NCBI GenBank assembly: GCA_050084985.1
Contig: JBITNC010000001.1
Location: forward strand, 97,774,001-97,838,000
Reading direction: 5' to 3'
Source of the DNA: Nageia nagi
Taxonomy: Eukaryota > Pinophyta
DNA length: 64,000 nucleotides
The notes beneath the pieces were generated by a model. That model did not search any database. It was not told the origin of the DNA and saw only the letters and a list, made by a program, of their open reading frames with translations. Position 1 is the stretch's first letter. Each line of letters opens with the position of its first letter. Shown here in pieces: positions 22,601-34,233 of the stretch. The position numbers were made by a program, and so were the translations under genes.

Positions 22601-22960
22601 TATTGTATGCGTCTTTGATCAACAACTATTTTTTGGAGATCATAAAAATAATTTGTACCAATAGATTCTACTACTAAGGTAGAGTATGTGGCTACTAAAG
22701 AGGAAACAAAAGAGATTATTTGGCTTAGGAAAATCCTTGAAGATTTGCAAGAGAAACAAGTGCTTCCGACTTTGCTTATGATTGATAATACTTTTGCAAT
22801 AAAATTGGTCAAGAATCTAAAGTTTCATGATCAAACTAAGCACATCAACATGAAGTATCATTTCATTTGACATCATGTAGTGGTCAAGATAATTTGGTTA
22901 AAATATTATTCCACTGAAAAATAAATTATGGACATCTTCACCAAGGCGCTTGGAAGTGCA
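19700..22960 (+). pseudogene. Copia pol: protease, integrase, RT, RNase H
   Basis: Protease is marked by DAWFLDTKTTCQVSFRQDFF near 19710-19770 (the active-site Gly is replaced by Lys). Integrase core: LIKFDLCGPFPISF, MTFIDDYSQM and VYLLKHKFDAFSKFKEFHA (20310-20460), then a frame-shifted QQNGVVERMN (about 20600) and KLGAQSCKCIFLGYSK. RT: WVYQNKYKSDDSLDKHKARL (about 21617), GWKLH, then 21801-22079 with DVKIIFLNGNLKENMYM, KQAPRTWYENI and the catalytic YVDD, followed at once by a stop. RNase H: YSDLDIDG (about 22551), the TKVEYVATKEETKEIIWLRK stretch (22688 frame) and the terminal MDIFTKALG at 22928. All Copia enzymes are present in order, but about two dozen stops make it non-coding. Confidence 0.92.
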
Positions 22961-22975
22961 ACTGACCCCTTCGGA

Positions 22976-22987
22976 TTAAGGGGGGAA
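22976..22987 (+). other. Polypurine tract
   Basis: TTAAGGGGGGAA sits directly before the 3' LTR (TGTTAAG at 22988), overlapping the end of the polyprotein frame. It is the expected plus-strand primer site. Confidence 0.8.
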
Positions 22988-23177
22988 TGTTAAGTTATAA
23001 TCCTCATAGGTTACTAATTTAACATATATTGTAATAAGTCACATATTTACATGTGGCATTAGGAAGTTAGAATAGTTACATAGTTAATAACTTCATTATA
23101 GTTATATAACTATAATAATCAATTATATATCATACACCCTTCTGCTACATTAATCAATCATGGAGTTTACTTTTGCT
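22988..23177 (+). repeat. 3' LTR of the Copia element
   Basis: Starts TGTTAAGTTATAATCC after the polypurine tract and runs through the same landmarks as the 5' copy to ATTAATCAATCATGGAGTTT. The last ~12 bases are diverged, so the end is approximate. Confidence 0.85.
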
Positions 23178-24810
23178 ACTATATTATGACACCAACCAAT
23201 GAGTTATTGTAGTTTCAACAACCAACTTGATGTTTTTTCATAAAAATTATCAAAATTACATTTTTTGGACACTAAATTGATCAACCGTTTTAAAATAAGG
23301 TGAAGTTACAAAAAAAAGAGATTCAATTCGATTTACAGAGCATTAAATTTGAGCAACAATAATTAAACAGTACTCAAACATGCAGTTTAGAGCTAAATTT
23401 TTTGAAAAATAAGCCAAACAAGGCCCAAAAAGGGTTATAGGCTAGGCACAGTGCGCTTGGGGGCCTATGCCCTAAATGTAGTGAGTCTAACCTAAGGTGA
23501 AAGAAAGGACCATGCCTAACATCTAAGAAGTCAAAAAATGAGTAAAATCATCAAAAAACTTCATTTTCAATAAATTGAAGCTTATGTCTACCTAATAAGG
23601 GTCAAATAACAAGGTGGGTTGTCCTTCATTTTGTGATTTCATTCCCAGATTTGAAGCTATTTGCAAAATTTGAAACTAAAAACCCTTATGCATGTCTTTT
23701 TTAGGGAAAAATCATATTTTTGATTGAATCGGGTATTTGTTTGAAAATATTACAACATGGAAAGGTTATGCAAGGTAAAAAAGAGGTTGGTATCAAATGG
23801 ATTTTGAATTTGACCCTTCATTTGAGCCCAACAAGCAAAATACCATGTAAAATCCTCTTGTTGGACATTTTTTGGATTTTAAATATCTTTTGATTCAATT
23901 CATTTTAGGATATTTTGTTCTAGGAGGTGTTTTCCTATTGTCTAAATGTTCATTTTGCATTTTTGTTCAACTAGATTTGGGCAGTTTGGATTTAAAATGA
24001 GAAAATGCAAATTCTACACTATTTTTTAACTTAAATACATCAAAAATTCAAAAATTACATAAAAAATGGATAATTTATATTTTGACCCTATCTAGTGTCC
24101 TAGGTGTGGTTGACCATTGATTATTTGAGCTACAAGTACACAATTTACGGCCATCTTGCTAGATTACTCACTTTCCACTAAAATTTTAGCTTTCACATGT
24201 GATAAATGAGTTAAAAAAGGTAATTTTTTTTTAACTTATTTATCTCCTTTTAATATTTTAAGCTCAAAGTTTTAATTTTTGGCTTGTAGGTGGGCCCAAT
24301 CTTTCTCACATTTGTTCCAATTATATTTTTCACCTCGTAGTTTCTTGCAAAATTACATTGGGATAATAAAAAAATAAAAGAGAGACAAACAATATTAAAT
24401 GTACAATTTTTTTTCACAAATATCACACACAAATTCTCACTTTTTCAATCGATTTTGTATTGATCGTTATGATCAATACAATATTTTTCGAGGGGGGCCA
24501 CTTGATTGTTCAAATTTTTTGAATTTTATTTTACAAAAAGTGAAAAAAATCTAAAATTTTCCCTCAAAAAATACATTTATTACAAAACTTACAAAATTGT
24601 TCAAAGTTTCTTTCAAAATTGTAAAATTGTCCAAAGCTACCTAATTTCAAAATTTTCAAAATACAAATTGTTCAAAATTTTAAAGTTTTTAGCAAGACTA
24701 TGCACTTGCTAGTATCTCTACATGCTTACTCCATCATGAACATTTTATATAGGTTTGACACATTCAATCATCAAATATTATATAAGTTGTTCAAAGTCCT
24801 ACCTCCACAA
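23178..24810. other. No gene recognised
   Basis: AT-rich, low-complexity stretches such as repeated CAAAATTGT and TTCAAAAT motifs at 24570-24680. Short frames at 24250-24432 and 24506-24712 are low-complexity and not called. Confidence 0.5.
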
Positions 24811-25155
24811 ACACATTACTTAGCATTCAAATTTAACGAACACTACATTCAAATTGCTACACATATTTCTTCTAAATTTTCCATGAAGACATTGGTTAGG
24901 GTTTGAATTGTTGTAAGATACATTCAAATTATTATCCATACTGATTCTAAATTTTCCAAGAATACATTGTTTAGGATTCAAATTTGACAAATACTACATT
25001 CAAATTCCTCTTCATATTTATTTTGAATTTTTTAGTTTTTTAAACCTTTAAGAACACATTATTTAGGATTTGAATTTGATGAATACTACATTTGAATCCC
25101 TATTCATATTTGTTCTAAATTGTTATATTTTTTTCTATCATGAATACATTATTTT
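24811..25155. repeat. Diverged tandem repeat, ~75-92-bp unit, ~4 copies
   Basis: Units begin with ACACATT/ACATTG at 24811, 24889, 24964 and 25056, with a partial at 25146. Each carries a TTAGGATTCAAATTTGA-like block, TACTACATTCAAAT, then CATATTT-TTCTAAATTTT. Unit length and sequence vary, indicating age. Confidence 0.75.
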
Positions 25156-25329
25156 TATATAATTGTTTGAAGTGTTTGGGTGGTATATGACACAACCTAA
25201 AGTCAAACCAACTCCCATAGTTGGGATTTAAGAAGAAAATAAAGCCATTGAAAAATTAAAATAACCATCAAAGGATTACAAAATTATAAAAAGCATAGAC
25301 GTAAACTAATTTACCTAGGGAGAGAGTAG

Positions 25330-28300
25330 TTGGTGATTGTCTTCATCCACTAGATTTTGTCAATTATTAGCAGGTATTGAAATGATACCCCATCCTGAGT
25401 TTTCAATGTATTTAGGTAACTTGAGAGCCATGTTCCACCCACTAGTCATATCTATAGGAGAATGTAAATTGGGTTGAGTGTCCCAATAGCTAGTTGCTCT
25501 GATAACTATCATCATCTTTAGATGAGGCCCCCATCCATCAACACATCGAGAAGAATCTCTCAACGATGGAGGCAAGGCACTCTAGTCATGATGAGGAGGA
25601 GGGAATTGAGCTCATATGTGCTATGAAGGAAAATGACATTATTAAGACCTAGAATGGAAGCCCTTATGGGTAGAGGGATCTGAATAAACCTTGTTAACAA
25701 GACATAGAGCATTGCCCCAAAAATATAGAAAGAAGCTCCATCTGAACTTTATCAACCTGAACACAAATCTGCAACCAAACATCATAGAAAATCAATAACT
25801 TGTTAGTTAGAGAGAAAGTAAAAGGCTCCAATTGATCAAAAATCATTTTATTTATATCTTTCCAAATATGGAACAAGATGGCAGTACAAAATATGTGCCA
25901 AATCTCAAAAAGAGCCAAGGAGAAATATGGAGAGTCCCATAGAAAAATATGGAATCAAGTAAAGGAATGAGACATTTATGGATAAAAAAAGGATTTAATG
26001 CAATGCAAGTAGACTTGTCTTTTGTTCTTTCCCAAAAAAAGTGAAGGAAAGACTCCAACTAATTACAAAAAATATAACTTGGGTCAACAACTCCTAGATG
26101 GATCAATTAAGGGCCCAAAAAAAAACTTTGAGACAATAAAAAGTAAGCAAAAAAGGAGAGCTTTGGTCACAGTAAGTTTCCCAAACTATATGAAATCTAA
26201 TTCTCCACTTAGATCTAGTAGAAATGAGATCCCACTTAAGATTAAACTTAGGGGCTAGGAGAGAGCCAAAAATATCCCATTCTAAGCTTGTAGTTATGAA
26301 ATGGGGTTGCTTCATACCATTGCCATTCTGACCACCATGGCATTTAAGCCTGAGTGTGAGGCTTTTAAAAATATCCAAGATTGCCTCATAAGTAATCTTA
26401 TCATATGGGTGAAGCTCATACTTGGATTTAAACAAAGGTCAAGAAAGCCAACCTCTATCATGCATAAAGTAGAAATCCAACAAAGTAGCAATACCTTTCT
26501 TATAAAATCTTTAAGTATGAATCCATGGAAAAGTAGCAAGTGGTAAACTATGATGAGGAAAAATTGAATACTACCACACATTCAAATTCTTAGCAGAAAA
26601 ACTCTTATGAGAATATAAACCTTTCCAATGAATCCAAGGATTAATTTTCTCCCATGCTCTACAAATATTTTGATAAGAAAAGAGCTAGAAATGATGGTAG
26701 ATATCAAAGAAGCAAGGAGGGAAGAAAAGCCCATACACTTCCAATCTTGAAGGTTTAGAGAAAGCCTTGTAGAAATGAAATACCCAGATAAAACCTTCTA
26801 GGTCTCTTCTATTGAAATAGCTCAAACAAGCCATTTGGAATAGAGAGCAGTACCCTATTTATGGAAATCAAAAATTACCATACCACCTAAATATCGAGGA
26901 AGACATCAATTTTTTAGGAAACCTTGTGAAACCCTTTTTTATCCTTAGAATTGGACCAAAGAAAATCCTTGAGCAATTGCTCAAGTTTGAGAAACCAATT
27001 CTTAGATGGGACCCAACAAGAGGAGTAATAAATATGGATGATAGCTTCTTAGTAAACAAATTTGAATCTTTCCAACCAAAGAAAGCTTCTTAGTAAACCA
27101 ATGCTCCAACTTTTGCTCAACTTTTTGAACCATAATAGACCAAAGATTAGTAAGGGATTATCAAAAAGTAAAAGAGATACCTAAATATTTAAGCACTTTC
27201 CTGAGAGTAATCCAATACCTTTGAAAACCTTGAAGCTAGGAGTGCATATCATTAACAAACTTTCAATAACAAGAAGTCTTACACCACTTCACACTTGAAC
27301 TTGAATCTTGGTAAAATGTATTAAGAAAAGAAATAACATGATGAAAAAACTTCTCTTCCTATTTTAGATTTGAGAAATAGTCATATGCAAAATGACCATT
27401 AACAAGCTAGGATACGGGAAAAGGGAGAAAGATACCCTTAATATTACCAATAGATACCTGTTGAGATAAAAGATAACTAAAGGCTTTAGCTGGTAAAATC
27501 TAAAGAGAAGAACCAGAGGGAAACCTTAACACTTATAATGAAATAGACCAATAACATAGGAATGCAAACCATTATTGAAAAGCATAGTAGTTGCATTGTG
27601 AAATAACATGTGAACTGAGTGAATGAAATATTACCCAAATTTGAGAGCTTTGAGCATTGTAAGAATAAAATACCACTCAATTCTATCATAAGCCTTCTCA
27701 AAATCAATCTTAATAAAAAGAGCAGCTTGTTGGCTAATCCTAGCCCACTCCATTCCTTCCCAAATTGCTAAAACATTATTAAGAATATAATGACCTTTGA
27801 TAAAACCAATTTTCTCGGGCCAAACAATCAAAGGAAGAAGAGGTCATAGCTTTAAAGAAAGAGCTTTAGCTATGATATTATAGATGATATTTAAAAGAGT
27901 AATGGACATCCTATTTGTAATAATTTCAATATCACTTGGCTTAGGAATAAACTTAATCACCCCCTTGTTGATTATTTTGCATAAAGATCCATAATGCATA
28001 GCTTCTTGATAAACCTTAAGAAGGTCAAGGCCAATCATATCCCAAAAAAATTGAAAAAATCACAAAGGAAACCATCTAACCCTAGAGCTTTATCATTGGC
28101 CATCTGAGCTAGAGCTTCTTTTAAATCATCCAATAGTAGGGGTTGGTCACACTCTAACAATTGAGATGTAGATAATTTATTGGGCATGGTAGCTATACAA
28201 GTCAAGATAGCCTTAAGGGTTTGAGAATTGGATTGATGTGAAGAAAAATTATGAGAATAATATCACTCAAAAATCTTAGATATGTTAGAAATGGAGGTGA

Positions 28301-29551
28301 CCTTAGTTTGAGCATAAATAAGGTCTTTGAACTGAGTAGATTTATGGGGGGATTGATTGAAAAATTCCTTGGTCACTTTATCACCCACTTTAAGGCAATG
28401 CATTTTGGCCTTAATTTGAGCATCTCAATCTTCATAGATATATGCAATCTTAAGCTCTTGATGAATCTAAGTAGCTTGAGATTGAAGTGCAATAGAGAAA
28501 GGATCAACTTCCAACTAAAGCATAAATATGATTAATTCCTTGTATAAATCAATAGTAGAACACCATCTGGATTGAGCAACCTTCTACCCAAGGGTGTGAA
28601 GCATCACCATTGTGCGAAGCATCATCGTTGTATGAGACATAGCATAATTCCACCACTCAATGTGTCTATGAATGTCATCAAGGAGAGGAACCAAGTTCCA
28701 AATATGATTAATATGAGAAACCATTGTAGGAAAACTTAGAAATGATGCATTTAAGAAGAACTCAATCGTATCTTTCATAGGAGGCATACGATCATGTGTA
28801 ATGATGAACCAAATTGATGCATGATCTAAGGTGGTGGTGCCTAGCATGAATTTCACAAATGGTACCAAGTGGTTACATTGATGGAAGCAAAATATCCATT
28901 GATTAGAAAACATAGCATGATCAAGCTGATGTATGATATGGGTATCTCCAACTTGGAAATTGGACCATGTGTACCAAAGATGATGTGGAAAATCAGTTGG
29001 CACAAAAAAAGTATTAGGATTGACAAAATCTAATTTACTTTGCATGAAATACAAGGCATGATGCTCCCCATTAGGCCACCTAGTAGGATGAATATCAATC
29101 TTATCAAAGGCTTGATTAGTCATGTTAAAGTCCCCACACATTACCCACATGGATTGAGGTAGATAAAAGGTGATCTAATGCCATAATGAATAGTACTCAT
29201 ATGCATCATTAGAAGCATAAATATTTAGAATACCAAAGGACATACCGACCACCTTGAGAAGGACCCACACAACTTGGTTGGTAGAATTAGTTCCCCAAGT
29301 GATAACCACCTTTTAGAAATAAATAAAGTAGCATTTCCTTTTCTATCATAATGATTAGTAATGTAAAAGTGGCTCTTCGACCAAATTATAGTGCAAAGCA
29401 ATTGTAAATGGAAACTTGACACCTTGATTTATTATAAATATTAAAAATCCAATGCACCTAACTTATGCATGCAAGCAGTAATCTCATCTTGGATTAAATA
29501 TTTATGGGAAGGTTCTGACATCCCTCTAATATTCCATGATATAAAAATCAT
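25330..29551 (-). pseudogene. LINE ORF2: endonuclease and reverse transcriptase
   Basis: Starts with MIFISWNIRGMSEPSHK at 29551, the usual opening of the apurinic-like endonuclease. YDRKGNATLFISKRWLS lies near 29330. The 188-codon open block 28584-29150 carries the conserved MWVMCGDFNMT and a downstream TWSNFQVGD and QLDHAMFS. RT follows: IINKGVIKFIPKPSDIEIIT (about 27980), ITLLNIIYNIIAKAL, IGFIKGHYILNNVLAIWEGM (about 27810) and FIKIDFEKAYDRIEW (about 27715). The C-terminal region (26640-25360) shows a Trp-rich segment (WEKINPWIHWKGLYSHKSF) and zf-RVT-like pieces such as LFHIWKDINKMIFDQ. The catalytic FADD box was not located and may be lost. Frame breaks are frequent. Confidence 0.85.
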
Positions 29552-29579
29552 GAAAAATGATGATCCATGATTTTTAATT

Positions 29580-31000
29580 CCACTCCTTTGATTCCTTAAA
29601 CCCAAAGAATGATTTATAAGGATTACTTAAAAAATCATCCTAGTCACTCAAAATCAGAGTAGAATGGTGATGTTTCTCAAAATGAAAAGAACCATGGGGA
29701 GGGCTATGGGACTTCTAGTCCCCACATGCTTGAAATATTTCTTGCCCTTGGGGAGGGGATTGAACAATAATTGTATCCTAGGATTTGAAGAAAATTGGCT
29801 CAAAAAAGGAAACCATTGCCAAGTGTGGTACAAGTGTTGACGAAGTCTTAACCAGATGAGATAAGGGGGCTTGAAGGAATACAATAGAACCAACTTCAAG
29901 AACAAACTATTTTCTAGTAGCATTAGAAGTGTTACCTAGATCAAAACCACCTTTAGGAGTAGAAGGCTTGCCATTGGCAATGTTACTATTTCTTCCATTC
30001 TTGCCTTTATTATTAATAATGGACCATTTCCCCTTAGTAGGCTTAGGATTATTTCCACTAAGAGGGGCCTTGTAGTTGCTTTCTTGGGCGTAAACTTACT
30101 TTCCATCAAAGGGAACTCATGAATCATATGGCTATTGGATTAATACATATAAAAAGTATTTAGTAAATTAATATAATTTACTTTCTGATGAAACTTAGTC
30201 ACTCCTATCTGGATATCAACATGATGTTGAAGGTATTGAGACAAGTCTAACTTCACACAGTATTGGCAGTGAGGCCAATCAGAGGAAAACTTATCCTCGT
30301 CTTGGTAGATAAAATCTCTAATAGGATTAATAATACACTAAAAAAGAGGCCACAAAGGTAAAGGTAAATTGAGGAATTCAACCCAGATAGGAACCTTAAG
30401 TGATATAATATTAGCTATTGAGAAATCATTGGTCCATGATTGAAAAATCAACAAAATATTATGAATAGACAAAGGGCCATGGGAAAAATGCCTTGCGCAT
30501 ATGTAGGAGTTGAAATATGGAATAAGAAAAAACCTTTCATAAGGTTTTGCACAACCAATAATTTTTACCCCATGGGGAGCCTAAGTCTGCTTCACCCATG
30601 AATATGGGACTGACTCACTAAGAACTCTACCTAAAAAATACCCAATCAAAGTCTGGGTCTTAAGTTATTGAATTGAACCAGCAAAATCACTCAATGAAAT
30701 ACAAAAAACCATAGTGTTATTAATAATATTACCTTGTGGAATACTTTCAACATGAAGTTGCATGTCTCTTGCTCAACACTGGCACCATTACTTCCTCCAA
30801 TTGCTTCACCAAAGGGTGAAGTTACTGAATGAGGTGAAACTATAAATAAATGAGATCGAGGGGCTTTCAATGGAAGTGATACCAACCTCAAGATACAATC
30901 AATGCAAATAAAACCTTCTAATCCTATGAAAGTACAATAGAGTGACAATAAATATGAATGGAAAATGATGCATGTAACATAACTCAACTCAAAACCCTAG
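29580..31000 (-). pseudogene. LINE ORF1 (DUF4283-like)
   Basis: Translation shows the DUF4283 pattern: TLIGYFLGRVLSESVPYSWV (about 30660-30600), ICARHFSHGPL, then WVEFLNLPLPLWPLF (about 30390-30345) and CQYCVKLDLSQYLQHHVDIQ (about 30270-30210). A Lys/Pro-rich tail follows down to about 29600. ORF1 proteins of this type bind element RNA. The N-terminal piece is 30691-30987. Stops occur in every block. Confidence 0.75.
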
Positions 31001-31025
31001 CAAAGCTCAAAAACCACTTCCTCAT

Positions 31026-31758
31026 TAAAATTCATTGGTTCATTTTTTTCAATTTACTATGGTTTTATTGAATTATTATCATATGTATTTGATGTATTCA
31101 AGGTTTTTGTAACTATTTGAAGACAATACAATCATGGAAGAGCTTGGGAAGACCTAATTTTTATATACTCCATAAAATTGTATGCATGTAGGTGTTATTC
31201 AGGTTAAAATCATATTATCTTGCATTTCTACCATTAAAATCCTTTTTTGAACTCATAATAGCTTAGATACATGTTGTGAACATCCATTAGATCTCATGGC
31301 TATCCTTGGATCTAATTGATCCAATGATTTTTAAATATTTTTTCATTTCAAACATTCAATATTTTCAAGGGTTTTAGTGTTAGATCTCAATTTTAGCCAC
31401 AAAAACATGTAAATATATTCTCCATAGTTCAAATCCACCATATAAATTGTCAAAGAGCATTTATACAAAAGCATTTGCATAAATTAACATATATAATTCA
31501 TTTTTTCTCAATGATTTGAGGGCTAGGGAGCTAACATGCCATTTGGAGTGATGAGACTCACTCCATGCTCACCTAGGGACCTCAAAGGGATTAGGTTGGA
31601 GGTACTCCTTACCATTTATATGCATTTAGGGTTTATTTATGCTCTTATAAAGTGTTATCTTATTATTCAAATATTTTAACATACCTTTGTCAAGTTTTCT
31701 ACCTAATGCACATTAAGAAAATCATAGTTGTGTAATTTGAGGTTTGTGTATGAATTAA
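31026..31758. other. No gene recognised
   Basis: AT-rich sequence between the LINE 5' end and the Gypsy gag fragment. No repeat or motif stands out. Confidence 0.5.
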
Positions 31759-32415
31759 TTGACTTGTTTATGCATGTTAGATCATATATATCATAAATTT
31801 TCACTTATGGTTATTGTTCCTAAACAAGATTTGGAAGATACTTTTGTCAATGTATTGTTACCTATGTTTAAACTAGAAGTTACTAATAATGATGGTGTGT
31901 CCTTAGCTAAAATAATAGATACTTTGATCAAGAAGGAAACTTGTATTGTGCAAAATTATAAAGAAACTCAAAATTAAGTTAAAGCACATAAAAATACAAA
32001 TAGTTATTCAAGTCCAAAATAAGTGGTTAATAGAACAAATATTGATAAAAGAAAAATACCACCACAAAAGAAATTTACAAAAATGACTAAAATTGTTTAT
32101 AATATTCATAATGTGTTGTTTGAAAAAAATCTTATTGAGCTTCCACCAATGGTATAACATCATTCTCCAAATGGTGTTCTTGAAAATTATAGTTTTTAAT
32201 AATTTTGCAAATATCATAGAATATCAAGACACTTAACAAAAAAGTGCAGGGTTTTAAGAGATATTATACAAGACTTTATTAATCAAAATGCTATCTGAAT
32301 GGATGATACACCACAATAAGAAGAAGATATTGGCTTTGTTCATCTAGATAATGGTCAAGTAGATATTTTTACAAATAATCTATCAATAATAATTCAACAA
32401 CCTAAAGGATGTATT
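31759..32415 (+). pseudogene. Gypsy gag C-terminal fragment
   Basis: A 72-codon open frame (31759-31977) begins the fragment; its N-terminal part is unassigned. The diagnostic part is at 32203-32247, where FCKYHRISRHLTKKC is followed by RVLRDIIQDFINQNAI. This is the CX2H-X-C zinc-finger-plus-helix module found at the end of gag in many plant Gypsy elements. It stops where the LTR-like repeat begins at 32420, so it was truncated or interrupted there. Confidence 0.6.
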
Positions 32416-32419
32416 AGGA

Positions 32420-34233
32420 TGATAAGTGTTATAGAAATTGTAACTTGCATCAAGCATGGAAATTATTTCTTGATTTCCTTGTACTTTAATAAGTTTAAAA
32501 TATTTTAGAGGTATCCAGAATGGTAGCAGCTAGATGAAAGATAAATTTTTTAGAGCTTGGCTATGTTGAATGTTTAAATCATCTTTTTAATGCTCGATGG
32601 TATTCTTCTTCGATGCATTTTCTTAGAGTGCGATGAAATTTTGTGGAACCTGATAGATTTGTAGCAAATACAATGATCTTAGAATTTGATAGTCTTCATA
32701 TTTCACACATCCTCCCAAAATACAATCTAATTATTACCAAGGCATCTCCAAGGAAAGTGGTATGATTAATCAATATACTCCTACTTTCTTGAAACCTGAT
32801 AGACTCAATCACGACTCAATAATCGACATTCTCAATTTTACTACCCAAGTCTGGTAAGATTGTATAAGCATTATGAATAACTTTAACAAAAGCTTCTGAC
32901 ACTTCTCCATTTATAAAAATAATATTTTTTAGCTGCATCTAGGTGCTAAAAATAAAATATAGTTATCATTAGCATACATTTAGGAAGTTACAACTATGTA
33001 TTTCAAGTTATAGCTTAGTTACGTTGTAGATTTAATGATTATGTTAGATTGTGGTTAGTTGCATATAGGCCTTGTATTTTATAGATTCTCTTTAGATTCA
33101 TATTAACATTGGTAGATATTTTCAAATCTAAAGCTATATATAGCTCATATCAATGTAAAATAGGAGGTTCAATCTTTAAACATTTATTCTTGAATAATGA
33201 AATATCTATTTTTACAACCAAAACTAAGAATGGAAGCACCTATATATTTATTTCTTCATGAATTTTTAGTTGGATTAAATGGTTACATTGTTCATATTTT
33301 TGCTATTCTCCATGGTATGATTAATAAAATATCTATGACTATAGCCTCTACTCTCTTCCAAAAGAATAATGGATAGTAACATTAAAGGGATTACTATGAG
33401 CTATCCTTTAGGTTTTGAAAGAATTGTTGGAAGCCTTAGTTGGCCTTGAGGGTCCTTCCTCTAGGTTCCAATAGAATTGTTGAAATCCTGAGTTGGCCTT
33501 GAGCAATATCATTTCCCTTTATTTCTTGCATTCTAAGTCTTTTTATCTCTTTTGGTAATTATATCCCTTTTTATTTCATTTTCCATCATTTTATGGTGGA
33601 TAAGACATCATCCTGATAAAATTGGAAAATAGAATTTGAAATTAGATTATCTTTTTTATTTGTGATGAGTATTTTAAGTGGATCTACATATATTTCTATC
33701 AAATGTAAGCCTCATGATTCTTAGTTCTAAGATATTTAATGAGTGAATAACATCATCTTGTCTATGAGAGATGGAATCTCATTCGAATTGGAACCATTTT
33801 ATAAGGTAAAAGTGCAATCCCATTGGTTAGAGACCTAAAATAGGATCATCCTATATAAAAATTAACCACTAGGAGCTCAAGATCCTATTCACATCTCTAT
33901 CTGTGTCTAAAGAATATTATGATATACTAATCTTTGGGGTTCTGAATTTCCAAACCAAGAGCCACTTATGAGTAGAGTAATTCTATAAAGAATATTTGTC
34001 TTTGATATTTCTAGAATTCTAACTATTTAGCATATCATGATTTTGTCTATGAATTATAGTCATTTAGATTATTCAAAATGGATCTCCAAATACCATCTTG
34101 GATAAATAAAATAAAAGGTTGAATTAACTAAAAATTAGTTCATCCAAGGATGGTTGGTTCATGAATATAGATAAATCTAACACCCCTACACCCTTTCACA
34201 AGGCAAAGAGTTGGATTGCATTTTTTGGATCAA
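32420..34233 (+). repeat. LTR-like direct repeat, copy A
   Basis: Begins TGATAAGTGTTATAGAAATTG. Landmarks shared with copy B in order: AACTTGCATCAAGCA, ATTTTAGAGG, CATCTCCAAGGAAAGTGGT, CACTCCTACTTTCTT-like, ATTCTCTTTAGATTCATATTA, TGGTAGATATTTTCAAATCTA, TAACATTAAAGGGATTA, AGAGCCACTTATGAGT and CCTTTCACAAGGCAAAGAG. It ends near ATCAATGG. A TATA-like box is at 33135. Confidence 0.8.
33135..33143 (+). promoter_or_regulatory. TATA-like box in LTR copy A
   Basis: TATATATAG at 33135, matched by ATATATAC in copy B at about 37090. It lies about 715 bases into the repeat, consistent with a U3/R boundary. Confidence 0.4.

Larger units (their letters stand above)
16960..23177 (+). mobile_element. Nearly full-length Copia element with short LTRs
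   Basis: Two matching terminal repeats (16960-17150 and 22988-23177) enclose a leader, an extra upstream ORF, gag, protease, integrase, RT and RNase H in Copia order, and a canonical polypurine tract. Total length is about 6.2 kb. The LTR copies differ at many sites and the polyprotein has frequent stops, so insertion is old. The target-site duplication could not be resolved by eye. Confidence 0.9.
25200..31025 (-). mobile_element. LINE (non-LTR retrotransposon), two ORFs
   Basis: Minus-strand element with a DUF4283-type ORF1 followed by ORF2 with endonuclease, RT and C-terminal zf-RVT-like region, in the order of plant L1-type LINEs. Both ORFs are fragmented by stops. The 5' end is put near 31025 (an AGGGTTTTGAG-like leader) and the 3' end near 25200, by loss of similarity. 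No poly(A) tail or target duplication was resolved. Confidence 0.85.

Noticed and set aside
28251-28535. 94-codon plus-strand ORF inside the LINE
   Set aside because: Antisense shadow of the LINE ORF2 endonuclease-RT interval.
32420-34233. LTR copy A as 3' LTR of the Gypsy gag fragment at 31759
   Set aside because: A 3' LTR should follow pol and a polypurine tract. Here it follows a gag scrap directly, and its partner copy lies downstream, after a polypurine tract.
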